In this document: positions 47,625 through 58,832 of the stretch, one piece after another
Numbering within the stretch: position 1 is the first letter of the stretch
How the letters are laid out: each line of letters starts with the position of its first letter
Assembly: GCA_002914845.1 (NCBI GenBank)
Contig: JXTC01000602.1
Location: 24,931 to 88,930, forward strand
Length of the DNA: 64,000 bases
Direction: 5' to 3'
Origin: Trema orientale
Taxonomy: Eukaryota > Streptophyta > Magnoliopsida > Rosales > Cannabaceae
Position numbers and translations under genes: made by a program
The notes under the pieces: model-generated
Databases searched by the model: none
Seen by the model: only the letters and a program-made list of their open reading frames with translations
Told to the model about the DNA's origin: nothing

Positions 47625-48619
47625 AAAAATATATTGTTATATCCAATACAATATTTTTAGAGGTGGCATTAGGGACTTATGGACATGTAATTCAAGCTCT
47701 AACAAATTTTGACAATTAATTAAACTCTTTAATTAATTTATCTAATTTATTAGTTCTAGTATTGCTCTGCTAAAAATCTAAAATTGCACTCTTGAAACTA
47801 CAAATTTATATTACTCAGAAAACAACAAGTAGTTTATTGATTTGATAGCTACATATAGTTCAATCCTCCATAGACGATTTCTGTTTACCTCTCTAATTAC
47901 ATTTTTATCCTTGTAATACGTTAATTATTCAATGAATAATTAATTTATAAATCTATTATAAATTGAGTACTAAAAACTGTTCAAGTCTAGAATTAATATA
48001 TAAGTGAATCATCTTTCTAACTTCCCTCAGGAAGGAATGAATTTCACATCTGTAAGTTACATTCCCAACTATCCATCTCATTATGTTCCTAAAATATAAG
48101 TAATTTGGCATGTTTTATAAACAAATCTTAATAAGTAGATTAAAAAACTAATGTTACAAATAGGAGTCAATAATTACTGAGAATTAAGATTGATTTATAT
48201 ATGATCATCTTTGACATTATTCGAATTCTTAACAGTTAACAAAATTTATGTGAGATTCAAATTATGTTTGGTCCAGTCTTATGTAATCTTATTATATAAA
48301 GTACCCCCATTATAATGTCACCATATTAATTGTCTGGATAAGACTATTACATTCTCAATGTCAATAGACCGTACTAATAATATTTAATTAAAGATCTCAA
48401 TTTTAATTAATTTATTATGGACTATATTTAGTTTGTTATTCATAAACTTAATCCTGACATATATAACACTTACACAATAAGGTTATGGTCACATTAATAA
48501 AATAGGAATTTTCTGATATTTATTAGAAATACAAAAATATGTACAAAATCAAATAAAAAAATAGTATTTTATTTAATCAGCAAAAATCCAAATAAATGAT
48601 TTAAGAGCATTAACCCTAA
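47625..48619 (-). repeat. Outer part of the right MULE terminal inverted repeat
   Basis: On the minus strand it matches 35528-36540 in order: TTAGGGTTAATGC, then ATTGACATTGAGAATGTAAT, TTTGAATCTCACATAAATT, CTCAATTTATAATAGATTTA and TTTCAAGAGTGCAATTTTAG. Divergence from the left copy is roughly 15-20% by eye. Confidence 0.75.
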
Positions 48620-49032
48620 GGCTATATATCTCTAACCCATTAAACCAAAATGGTGCAAATGTCATATCAAAAAGTAATTTTATCTCCAATCTATTATATT
48701 ATTTCTCACACTAAAAAGGAATATTCTATGTATATTCTTTTTAATCTACTTTTTATATAATTTTTTCCTAATTTTCTGTTATTTAGCTATTTTACAAATT
48801 ATGTCCGCATATAATTTTTTTCTTCATGTATTGATCTAAGAATATGATCTATTATTTAACAAAGTTAAAGAAACTAATAGACTAATAAATTATATTTTAT
48901 TAACTTAAATGACCCATTTACTATTAATAAATTATTTAAAAATAAATTCACATTAACAAAAATGTAAATGAAGCAAAACATTACATTTAAATATTAAACA
49001 TAAACAAAATTATGAAAAATAGATATTGATGT

Positions 49033-50480
49033 TTAATTAACCATCTGAATTAGATACTCCTCCCACAATTGATTAATTAATGTAGTACGAAACATAGTGT
49101 AAGCATCTTTATCCCTTATTTGTCTATGTTGAGCTATAAATTGATGAAATCTTGTATTTTTATTAACAACTATATCAAATTCTATAGCTGGCGCTTCTCT
49201 TACATCTTGAATTGGTGCATGAAGATCACGTTCATCTTCGATTATCATGTTGTGCATAATAATGTATGCAGACATTATGTCATATAACAGATTTTTTCTC
49301 CAAAAATGTATTGGTCCTGTCATAATTGTGAACCGTGGTTGGAGAACTCCAAAGGCATGTTCTATGTCTTTTCTATAAGCTTTTTGTTTCATGGTGAAAT
49401 GTTTTTCCTTTTAACCTTGCGGCTGGTGAATAGCTTTCACAATAATGAACCATTTTGGTTATATACTATCAACAAAATAATAACTCATGTTATACTCTTT
49501 TCCTTAAATAACATAATGAGCGGGATGAGCTATACCTTGAGCTAGATTTGAAAAAAGATTAGATGACTCCAATACAGTAATATCATTGTTGATGCCCAGT
49601 ATATCAAAATATGTGTGCCATATCCAAATATCATAATTTGTTACAGCTTCGAGAAAAATAGTTAGTGACCTACTATGTTCTGCGTATTGTCCAGCTCATA
49701 TTGTTGGACAATTTTTACTTCCAATGCATATAATCTAGACTGTCTAACATTCCTGGAAAACCACGTTCTTGACCAATATGCAGTAGTCTAGCAACGTCAT
49801 TAGTGATAGGTGTTCTTAGATATCACTGTGCAAATATTTCTATAATAGCACGACAAAATTTCTTCATACCTTCAATTGTTGTTGACTCGTCTATTTTTAT
49901 GTACTCATCTGTAGCATCCGTTGGTACACCATATGTCAATAGCTAGAACACAGTTGTTACTTTCTATGTAGTTAATAATCTGAATCTACCAAATCCATCA
50001 TTTTGTTGTTCGAAGTAGTTATGATGGCCTTTGATTACATCAACAATATAAAGAAACAAACTTAGAGATATTCGATATCATTGCTAAAATATAGCATCAA
50101 TGCAGTGTGGGTTCTCGGTAAAATAGTCATTGAACAAATCGTGATTCATAGTTTCTCAGTCGCGATCAATTACTACATGACTATGAATCGACCCACCATG
50201 CATCACTTGGATGTTTTGTTGATTGAAATAGCTAGCGAGGGTCATGTTATTCTTAGAAATCGCATGACTTATCTTTTCTAATAAACCAGTCACTGCCATC
50301 TCCTTCATCAATGATAATTTGTCATCATCCGAAGAGGGAGAGGAATATACCTTATGAAAAGATGGACCTCCGATATTGAATTCATTGTCGAAGTAAAGAA
50401 AAGGGCTAACTTTGGTGAATGTCTTTTTTTTTTTTTTTTTAAGTACTAAAAGAGAAGACTTGTTTCTAAACAACAAAGAA
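49033..50480 (-). pseudogene. PIF/Harbinger transposase (HARBI1-like), degraded
   Basis: The C-terminal block at 49392-49033 is clear: RKDIEHAFGVLQPRFTIMTG, then FWRKNLLYDIMSAYIIMHNM and IIEDERD, the typical end of the Harbinger DDE nuclease. Upstream on the minus strand come YYFVDSIYPKWFIIVKAIHQ (near 49460), then WHTYFDILGINNDITVLESS (near 49610) and ERGFPGMLDS(L/I)DYMHW-like sequence (near 49770). The N-terminus is at 50476-50160 (SPSSDDDKLSLMKEMAV). Many stops and frame changes separate these blocks. Role in the family: cut-and-paste nuclease acting with ORF1. Dead copy. Confidence 0.82.
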
Positions 50481-50589
50481 GGATTGTGAGTAATATCTTA
50501 ATGTAATATGTTATTTATAACAAATTACAGAACTTATCTTATAAGATTGGAAATCCAATCTGATGATTAAAAATGATAATGAAATCTAT

Positions 50590-51610
50590 CTAATGGTTTA
50601 GATTGAGTAGCCCAGATTTTCCTATCTTGATACATTGGAGTATATGTAAAGCTTGCAAGATTCTTTAATTATCTCTAACTTCTCTTATCAACTCTTTATA
50701 TTGGTCCAAATTTTTCTATCTTGATGCATTGGAGCTTGTGTAAAGCTTGCTAGATTCTTCAATAATTTCTGACTTCTCTTATTAACTCTTCACAGCAGTC
50801 CAAATTTTCCTATCTTGATGCATTAGAGCATGTGTAAAGCTGGCGAGATACTTTAATTATTTCTGACTTCTCTTATTAACTCTTTACTTCAGTCCAAATT
50901 TTCCTATCTTGATGCATTGGAGCATGTGTAAAGCTAGTGAGATTCTTTAATTATTTCTGGCATCTCTTATTATCACTTTACATCTGTCCAAATTTTCCTC
51001 TCTTGATGCATTGGAGCATGTGTAAAACTGGTGAGATTTCTTAATTATTTTGTATTTCTCTTATCAACTTTTCATATAGGTCTAAATTTTCCTATCTTGA
51101 TGAATCGGGACATGTGTAAAGCTGGTGAGATTCTTTAATTATTTACGGAGATGGCCTTATTAACTCTTCACACTGGTCCAAATTTTCCTATCTTGATGCA
51201 TTTAAGCATGTATAAAGCTAGTGAGATTCTTTAATTATTTCTGACTTCTCTTATTAATACTTTACATTGGTCCAAATTTTTCTATCTTGATGCATTGGAG
51301 CATGTGTAAAGTTGAAAAGATTGTTTAATTATTCTAACTTCTCTTATCAACTTTTCACACTGGTCTAATTTTTCTTATCTTGATGCATTAGAATATATGT
51401 AATGTTGACGAGATTCTTTAGTTATTTCTAACTTCTCTTATCAATTCTTCACATCGGTCCAAAATTTCCTACCTTGATGTATTGGGGCATGTGTACAGTT
51501 GATGAGGTTTTTTAATTATTTTTAATTTCTCCTATTTTACATCGATTCAAATTTTCCTATCTTAATGCATTGGAGCATGTGTGAAGCTGACAAGATCCTT
51601 TATTGTTTTG
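50590..51610. repeat. Tandem array of 11-12 units of about 94 bp inside the Harbinger element
   Basis: The unit is approximately TTTTCCTATCTTGATGCATT, then GGAGCATGTGTAAAGCTGGT, then GAGATTCTTTAATTATTTCT and GACTTCTCTTATTAACTCTT, then ACATTGGTCCAAA. Units begin at 50621, 50715, 50809, 50903, 50997, 51091, 51187, 51281, 51373, 51468 and 51555, so the spacing is 94 bp in most steps (92-96) with one shorter final step. No reading frame is maintained. It fills the space between the divergent transposase and ORF1. Confidence 0.9.
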
Positions 51611-51849
51611 CTATAAATAACAACCTTCAATTCGAGACATTCAAACCATCCTCTTGCGGGAAATTTTTTTTTTTTCAAAATAGATCTTCTTTTCTTTACA
51701 CCATTTTTGTCCTCTAACTATCCACTAGTTTAAAAAAATAACTAGCTGATCTACTAGACATAGTGTTAGTGAAGATGTGATCTTCTGTCAAGTTTATTTA
51801 GATATTTCTCAAGACCCTATTATGAGTAGGTACTAATATGGAAATACAT

Positions 51850-52772
51850 TTTAGTCTCATGTGGAGCAAAAATACAACGAAGCGAGAAGTGGGAATGAGG
51901 AGTATTGTAACCTGGGACCAATGTAATCTCGAATGGGGACTATAATTACTGAATTAAAGAAGTTGAATGAGTACTTGAAAGAAGTAGAGAATATGAATCC
52001 AAGTGATATTTTAGATGATGATATTGTGAGTATTTATTAAACTTTAATTTTTTTCATGTAATTTCTAGTATAATTGATTGTTGATCTTACATGCACAATA
52101 ATTTATAGTTACGTCGAGCGAAGTAGTTATTCGTGCAAAATCCTAAGTTCAATAAAAGGTTTCAAATTTGATCATATTTGGAGTATCATTAAGGATTATG
52201 AAAAATTTAAAGATGACGTCTTCACTATAAGACAAACTACTCGAAGGCAAACTGTGAACTCTGACTCATCACTGTCCGATAATCTCACTCCATAATCACC
52301 CATATCAACATATACTAGGTTGTCATCATTTTCTTCCAATTTCGATGATGACCAAATTGGTGCTACTTCCTCTCAACAACTTGTTGGAGTTGAAGAAAGT
52401 TAAATTAGAAAGAAAAAATCATAAAAAAATGTCATCTACCGTGAATAAACTCTATGAATATGATCGATAACTGTTGGAGATGTTAAAAAAAGACCAGCTT
52501 AGACAAACAGCAACAAATGGACATGATAGGCAAAATATGACCTTCAAAGAGACAAAAGAAGAAAACAAAATTTTACTAAAAGAGACTTGAATTCCATCTC
52601 TAATCCAAACGTACGTGAGTATTTTTGAGCTAAACAAGTATGAACTGTTCAAAAAAGAGCCCAACAACAATAACAACAACAACAACAAGGAGTGCCTTTT
52701 TCTGCTACTAATTCTTTTGGTCAATATTTCAATGATATTGGATATTCAGGAAACGATTTATCAGAACACTAA
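51850..52772 (+). pseudogene. Harbinger ORF1, Myb-like / NAM-associated domain protein, degraded
   Basis: The plus strand encodes GFKFDHIWSIIKDYEKFKDD (52158-52217), the core of the plant NAM-associated domain found in Harbinger ORF1 proteins. Next comes a Ser-rich linker (TVNSDSSLSDNLTP), then after a frame break YDRQLLEMLKKDQLRQTATN (from about 52457), FKETKEENKILLKDL, a Gln run (near 52660-52685) and NSFGQYFNDIGYSGNDLSEH with the stop at 52770. Family role: DNA-binding partner that helps the transposase into the nucleus and onto the ends. Several stops, and the N-terminal Myb region is not recognisable. Confidence 0.75.
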
Positions 52773-53137
52773 ATTATTGACCTAGTTTATGTAATATTAT
52801 TGTATTATATGTATTTTCAATTATGTTAGTGTTTGAGTTTAATTTCAATATTATGTAATTTTATTTAATGCCAGTTTAAATATTTGGTATTTTATGTAAT
52901 GTTATTGCATGTTATGTAATTTAAATTTAGTATTCGAGTTTTAATATTGTAATTGGCATTTCATATTGTTTACATTTTAAGTTTATTTCATATAAAATTA
53001 ATGATGAAATAATAAAATAAGTAACTCAAATTAAAATTTTTTATGTTTTGGTACCAAAAAAATGTTAAAAACTATGTGACTATGGTCAGTTTTTTTAATT
53101 CTAAGAGGGGCTCTTTTGTAAATTAAAAAAATTGAAC
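52773..53137. other. 3' part of the Harbinger element, non-coding
   Basis: Very AT-rich sequence with repeated TTATGTAAT words after the ORF1 stop. No feature recognised. Confidence 0.4.
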
Positions 53138-53142
53138 CAAAG

Positions 53143-54846
53143 AAAAAAAAAAAGACAAATAACATGTGAACAGTGCCAAATCAAATTGCTGGAAATTAAC
53201 ATAACACTTAGAAAAAAATCATATATACATGAAATTAGTGAAAAATGCATGAACGCAGTGGAAAAATTAATGAATTTAAGTTTTAAAATTTTTTACATGA
53301 AAATAATTTTTATAACCATAGAATATATATATATATATATATCAAACACAGGACTATATATAACATAAATCAAATCTAGATGTATAAATCCTAAAGATTA
53401 GATTTGGACTTTACCTCTTGTAGCATGCTCTTCCTTGATCTCCTTGTTATTGGTCATCAAACCTCCAACCCTAGATCTTTTTATCTATGTGCTGGCTCTT
53501 GATTGTTGAGTTGGATGGACACAAAGTTGAATCTTTTTTTAGAGAATAATCAAGAACTCCTTCTTGATCTTCTACTCGCAGTTGTTTGAGATGAGTACGT
53601 GATATTTTTAGAAAATAATTTTCTTCTCTCTGGGATGTGTATGGCTGAATTGCACAGTAACTTTAGTTCATTATGCTTGGCCAAAATTCACTTCTCCTCT
53701 ATGGTGTATTGGTATAGTACTAGGGTGATGCAGTATTTTCTTTCATATTCCTCATATATGAGGCCTAAAATTGCTCACTCTAGTCCTATTAGAATTGGAC
53801 ATGTTCTTCAATATGGGCCTTAGGTATATTTTTAGAAATATGTCCCACCCATGTAACTTATTTATAAAAATACCAACTTCTGTGTAGAATTATTATTTTA
53901 CACGGTTTTATGAAACTGATTTCGAGAATACTGCCAACTAAGTAACGAGCTACGTTAAGCTGGACAAGGAACCTAATAGATCCAAATTACCTAAGCTCTA
54001 ATAGTATGATAAATACATAATAACTCTTATTATAGTACTTATATAAATACTATTAGTAAAAAGGACACTCCACTAAAGGCCTAATACTATATTCTTAGAT
54101 TAAATGTCATATTTCTTATAGAGATTTAATCAACTAGCCTTGATTAACTGATCCATGTAGCATATTCTATACCACATTTAAAATCTCTATATAATGCTGT
54201 AGTTAGATAGGTGAAATTACCGTAATACCTATCTAACACATATTTACTTTTAAGTCACCATCTTTCAATCAAGGAATAATATTGTCGATAATTTTGTTCT
54301 CAGTAGCCATTTAAACAAAATTAAACCATTCACAAAGTGAATATTAAGATCTTAGATTTAATTATTCCATAAATATTAAAAGACCCTAAAGTGGCGTTAA
54401 TGTATAGTTTCTTTAACTATTTAGTATTCTCACCAATATATAAACCGTGACCCAAAAACTAAGAATTAAGATCGATATGTCTAGAGCTTGTTTATGGTAA
54501 TATTAAGAATTGAGTTATGACACTCTAATTCTTTATATTTACCTGGTCCATTTCAATACACATAACTTGTTTATATTGTACTAGTATTTCTATCAGAAGT
54601 CAGACACTTCAATGATTTGAGACACATTATTCCCGTTAAGATAGACAAATACTATAACCTATAATTGACATTTAATCATGTTTGTTTCTTTATACACAAA
54701 TAAAATAATGGAATATTTTTCAGATAAATAAACTATTTAATTAAGAGAGTTTAATCTAACAAATATCATAATTGTATATAAGATAAAGTTGTTTATACTA
54801 AAAGGATAAAATTGAAAATCTACTTTCAAGGGCAAAAATTCTAACA
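53143..54846 (-). mobile_element. Probable solo LTR (Copia-type by sequence character), 1.7 kb; fossil
   Basis: On the minus strand it begins TGTTAGAATTTTTGCCC at 54846. CAAAG lies directly outside both edges (53138-53142 and 54847-54851), consistent with a 5 bp target duplication. The 3' edge is approximate because it ends in a homopolymer. A phrase like TTCCACTGCGTTCATGCATT near 53255 resembles ends of long plant Copia LTRs, so the family call is tentative. No internal retroelement sequence. It sits inside the Harbinger element and is younger than it. Confidence 0.6.
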
Positions 54847-54917
54847 CAAAGATGGCATGGCATAATTCACATAATGCCAAAATGGTGTATCAAAATAGTG
54901 CTCGGTTGGAGTTAGAG

Positions 54918-55488
54918 TTGTTCATCCAATCTAATCCGTACTTTTTTCAAGAAATCGTATTCGATCCGCACATAGTGCTGATTTTAGAAATCATATCTAA
55001 TCCACATAAAACCATTCAATTAATTCAATCCAATTCGCAAATGTGTGGATTGGATCTATTATTTTAGATCGGTTATTTAGGCCTAGTTAATAAGCTCTTG
55101 TAATTGAGCTTTATATTATTTTCTTATTATCGATTGTTTATTTTTAGCACAAGTAAACCACTACTCACCATTTTAGCATTTTTTAAATTAAAAAATACAT
55201 AAAATCTATTAAAATCTAAAATAAGCATGATAATAAATAAACAGTACAACATGTATGAATTATAAAAAAATTTAAATCATATATAAATATATATTGTTTG
55301 ATATATATATAATTTAAGTACGGACAGGACTGAATCGGTTATTTTCACATTAAAAAATATATCTGATCCTGCGGATTTCAAAAATTCAACACAATCTAAT
55401 TCATACATGAGCGGATATCCGCACTTTGCAGATTGGATTGAATCATGCGAATTTGATCGGATAATGTAGATTTTGAACACGCTTAGTT
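54918..55488. mobile_element. Small non-autonomous insertion near the Harbinger right end
   Basis: The edges read GAGTTGTTCATCCAATCTAA on the left and, on the minus strand, CGTGTTCAAAATCTACATTA on the right, weakly inverted. It contains GATTGGAT / ATCCAATC and GCGGAT / ATCCGC words in both orientations, as in hAT-like MITEs. It separates TTGGAGTT from GTTGGAAC, which would otherwise be continuous Harbinger subterminal sequence. A related segment lies at 57995-58200. Confidence 0.5.
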
Positions 55489-55720
55489 GGAACTGCACCA
55501 AATACCAAAATAAGGCCTCTCATGCTAAAATAGCGTTCGTTGGAGAGGCCCTAACAATTGCAACATTATTTTAATCTAAAAAGAATATGTATATATGCCC
55601 ACAACAATTTTCGCTTTTAAAAAAAAAAGTCAATCATTATTGAAAGAAGAACCCAAACCCGCACGTGCAACTTAGTTAGCTCTATTATCTATGCAAAATT
55701 GAACTAGAAGTTGGGCATTA
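55290..55720. repeat. Duplicated block, copy 1 (Harbinger end plus flank)
   Basis: The stretch from TTATTTTCACATTAAAAAAT through the Harbinger end GAGAGGCCCTAAC and on to ACCCAAACCCGCACGTGCAA and AATTGAACTAGAAGTTGGG recurs in the same order at 57980-58300 and 60834-60970. The copies are separated there by later insertions. Confidence 0.7.
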
Positions 55721-55724
55721 AAGA

Positions 55725-56250
55725 GAGGAATTGGGCAAAATGACGTTATGAAAAAATTTGATGCACAAAATAACTTTCCAAAAATTTTAATCAGCAAAAT
55801 GACTTTCTTTTTAAAAAAAATAATGAAAAATTAGTTTAATAAAAATTATTTAAGATTAATGTTATTGACTTGGAAATAAAAAAAAATTAGACTAAAATAA
55901 ATTGAAAAAAAAGACTTATATTCTCTTTGACATCTCTCTCTTCTCTTGGTGAGGATTTACTTGAAGCCCAAACGAAGTGGGATTCATCTTTTTCAATCCT
56001 GCATTGGCTCCATTTTCTCAGACAACAGTCCATCTGCCCAAATATCTTAAAAAATTTAATAATTGTCTCAAATGTCATATTTTATTGCATTAGGTTAAAG
56101 GGGGGAAAAAGGGCGAGAAGGGTAGTTAGATCAACTTAATCTCGCTTTTGAGTTATTGTTTATATATTTATTTGAAAATGTACAAGTGTTTTTCACTTAA
56201 AAGTATAATTTTGTGAAAAATAAATAAGTTTAGAGGTTAAAAAAATTGAA
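55725..56250. other. Intergenic AT-rich sequence, nothing recognised
   Basis: Two overlapping short open stretches on opposite strands at 55887-56139 show no family pattern. I see no terminal repeats. Confidence 0.35.
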
Positions 56251-56639
56251 ATAGTCGAATAATGGAGGTTGAGAATGAACGCAATTTAGCGACTATATGT
56301 AGTTGAAGACGATCGAATGGTCGCTCAGCTAACACTATGCTCGCTTAAGTATAAAAATGGTCGTTCTGGCTTATCCTGAGCAACCTTAAGTATGAAAATG
56401 GTCGCTCAGGCTGAGCAACCTATCATTCATCTTCAAGGTTGTTCTGTTGTTTATATAGTTGCTCAAGCATTTAAATGGTCTTATTTATCTTTAAGACGCT
56501 GTGGAATAAAGAAAATTTCTCAAGTTTGTTGGGCCAATATGAAAAATTTTAATAATGATATTATCCAATTTTATTTGTAATTTCTTTTCAAATAATTGAT
56601 AACTTATAATTTTTTTCATTTCATTATATATATTGATCC

Positions 56640-57050
56640 CATCTATATTTCCGTAGAATACAATAGTGAATGGAAGAAGGTGGATAATAACAATTGAGAA
56701 TGGTTTGGAAGTTGTTTTACTAAAAGCTTTATGGCTGATTGGAGTATCAAGTTTCTTGAATTAGTAAACAAAATTTACAATAGAGCACATATCGATTAAA
56801 GTGTGCGTAGTACTAAGATAACACATACGGTCACTGATAACATTCATAGTAAGACTGCACCAAATCATAATAGAGATTTAGATATCAAGGATTTTATGAA
56901 TTTTTATAAAAATGATCGTGCTATTACTCTACATGTTATCCTTAAAGAGAATTAAGATAACGGAAATACAGTAATTGTCAATGATGATGGTAATAGCGAT
57001 GAGTTTAATAATGACAATATGGAACTTAATTTTGTACTATCTATCATAAT
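56640..57050 (+). pseudogene. MULE transposase N-terminal fragment
   Basis: The plus strand reads IYISVEYNSEWKKVDNN (from 56644), then FMADWSIKFLELVNKIYNRA, then KITHTVTDNIHSKTA, then DLDIKDFMNFYKNDRAITLH and VILKEN. This order matches the N-terminal domain of many plant mudrA-type proteins (target-chain start, selective Leu/Ile-rich helix, then a DLxxF block). In-frame stops occur at about 56695, 56797 and 56953. No catalytic region follows. This is a separate element from the MULE at 35528-48619. Confidence 0.55.
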
Positions 57051-57239
57051 AGTTTTTAATGTTCTTATTTGTGCAAATAAATTAATATTATTGTGTACTA
57101 AAGACACTCTTTTAGTTCTCAATTAGATAGCCACGGATCTAAAATCCATAAAAATACCCAGATAGCAAGAGCAAAAAGGCTCAAAACGACCAAAATTTAC
57201 ATTGAGTGACCTTAAAATTACACTGAGTGATCATTATAG

Positions 57240-57975
57240 TCGTTCACTTGTGCATAGTAATATAGTCACATAGTCACCTATTATGTTAATTATCCATAGG
57301 CATATTTAAAAATCTGATTTCTCATTAATTTAAATAAATTTATTTTATTTTTAAGTAATTAGCACAAGTGAGACTAAGTTATAGTATAATTATATGTCTC
57401 GTAGTCATTTACTATGTTAATTATGCATAGGCATATTAAAAAGAATGTGATTTCTCACTAATTTAAGTAAATTATTTTTATTTAAATTAATTAAATAAAG
57501 TGATACTAAGTTATAATATAATTATATTTCTCATAGTCATCTATTATGTTAATTATGCATAGGCATATTGAAAACAATGTGATTTCTCACTAATTTAAGT
57601 AAATTAATTTTATTTTAAAATAATTAAACACACGAGAGACTATGTTATAGTGTAATTATATGTTACATAGTCACCTACTATGTTGATTGTGCATAGGCAT
57701 ATTGAAAAAAAATATATAATTTCTCACTAATTTAAGTAAATTAATTTTATTTTAAAGTAATTAAACATACGTGAGACTGTATTATAATGTAATTATATGT
57801 CACATAGTCATCTACTATATTAATTGTGCATAGGCATATTAAAAAAATGTAGTTTCTCACTAATTTAGTAATTTTATTTTATTTTAAAGTAATTAAACAC
57901 AAGTGAAACTATATTATAGTGTAATTATATCCCACGTACTCACCTATTATATTAATTATATCTCACATACTCACC
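57240..57975. repeat. Tandem array, about six units of about 132 bp
   Basis: The unit contains CATAGTCACCTATTATGTTA, then ATTATGCATAGGCATATT, then TGATTTCTCACTAATTTAAG and a GAGACTAAGTTATAGTATAA block. Starts are near 57271, 57402, 57534, 57668, 57805 and 57937, so the period is 131-137 bp. It is AT-rich and non-coding. Confidence 0.85.
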
Positions 57976-57979
57976 TATT

Positions 57980-58300
57980 ATATATAAATATATACTGTTT
58001 GATTTATATATATATATATAACTTAAGTGCGGATTGGATTAGATCGGTTATTTTCACATTAAAAAATATATCTGATCCGCAAAAGTGCGGATTTCAAAAA
58101 TTTAATCTAATCCATTCCACACATGTGCGGATATCTACACTTTGCAGATTAGATTGAATTTGCGCATTGGATCGGATAATATAGATTTTGAACACCATAG
58201 TTGGAGCCGACGTAAGCGCTAAAATAGGGCTTCTCACGCTAAAATGGCGTGCGTTGGAGAGGCCTTAACAGTTGTAGCATTATCTTAATCTGAAAAAAAT
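57980..58300. repeat. Duplicated block, copy 2, left part
   Basis: It parallels 55290-55590, including TTATTTTCACATTAAAAAAT, GGATCGGATAATATAGATTT, the Harbinger end GTTGGAGAGGCCTTAACAG and the flank TGTAGCATTATCTTAATCTG. Confidence 0.7.
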
Positions 58301-58832
58301 AAGGGGAGTTCTACAACGCGAAAACAAAAAAACTTTCCCAATGCTAGGGAAGTCAAGAATGGGCACTGCAATTCTGCCACATAGCCACGTCACCCATGTA
58401 CATGGACCATTTTGAAGAAAGGCAACCTGCCAAAACTCGTATCAAAAGTGCCAACGGGTTCCACATAATAATTTTTGAATATGGTCCATAGAATTAATCA
58501 TATTTTGCAATTTAGTATCTTTTTTAACCTATGTGCTCTTCTTGGTCCCTAAATTTAAAACAAGTAAAAATCCCACCCCACGATTTTCTTTATCCATTCT
58601 TGGCTTTTTCTCTCTTACAGTCTCTTGTTGTAGGACAAGCAAAAAGAAAAAAAATTGAAATCGTCGAAGTGCTGGTATGCAGGTTAAGATTAAAGGAGTC
58701 AAAGATGTGTTATGATGAGACTAGAACTTTAAATTATGTAATTGAAATTTATATATAACATATATACATATATATCTAGAATAAGCTCTAGTTATTTTGT
58801 AAAATCATAGTACCTTTTTTAATAGTGTAATT
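58301..58832. other. Intergenic stretch, no gene recognised
   Basis: Moderate GC content at 58310-58480, but no coding frame or terminal repeat I can support. It ends at the left edge of a solo LTR. Confidence 0.35.

Larger units (their letters stand above)
35528..48619. mobile_element. Mutator-like element (MULE) with long inverted repeats and two convergent genes
   Basis: The left end (about 35528, TTAGGGTTTATGCCTTAAAAG) and the right end (48619 read on the minus strand, TTAGGGTTAATGCTCTTAAAT) start inverted repeats that match in order over more than 1.1 kb: 35528-36540 with 48619-47625, and 36640-36780 with 44820-44640. A DUF1985-type gene reads inward from the left repeat and a mudrA-type transposase gene reads inward from the right. 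This convergent layout matches MuDR, where each terminal repeat carries a promoter. The right repeat is interrupted (44830-47620). A 9 bp target duplication was not found; the Harbinger insertion at the right tip complicates it. The whole element is about 13 kb and its genes are dead. Confidence 0.72.
48620..55551. mobile_element. PIF/Harbinger element with divergent transposase and ORF1, carrying two later insertions
   Basis: The left end is GGCTATATATCTCTAACCC; the right end read on the minus strand is GGGCCTCTCCAACGAACGC. Both are followed inward by blocks such as ACCAAAATGGTGC / CTATTTTAGC. TAA lies directly outside each end (48617-48619 and 55552-55554), the usual Harbinger target duplication. 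The element carries a Harbinger transposase pseudogene (49033-50480, minus), an ORF1 pseudogene (51850-52772, plus), a 94 bp tandem array between them, a solo LTR (53143-54846) and a small non-autonomous insertion (about 54918-55488). Without the two insertions it is about 4.6 kb. The left insertion site is the terminal CCCTAA of the MULE. Confidence 0.7.

Noticed and set aside
53325-53342. (TA)n and other microsatellites as functional sites
   Set aside because: Simple repeats common in plant intergenic DNA; nothing in context suggests a role.
53599-53823. 74-codon plus-strand open frame
   Set aside because: It lies inside the solo LTR at 53143-54846 and shows no domain pattern.
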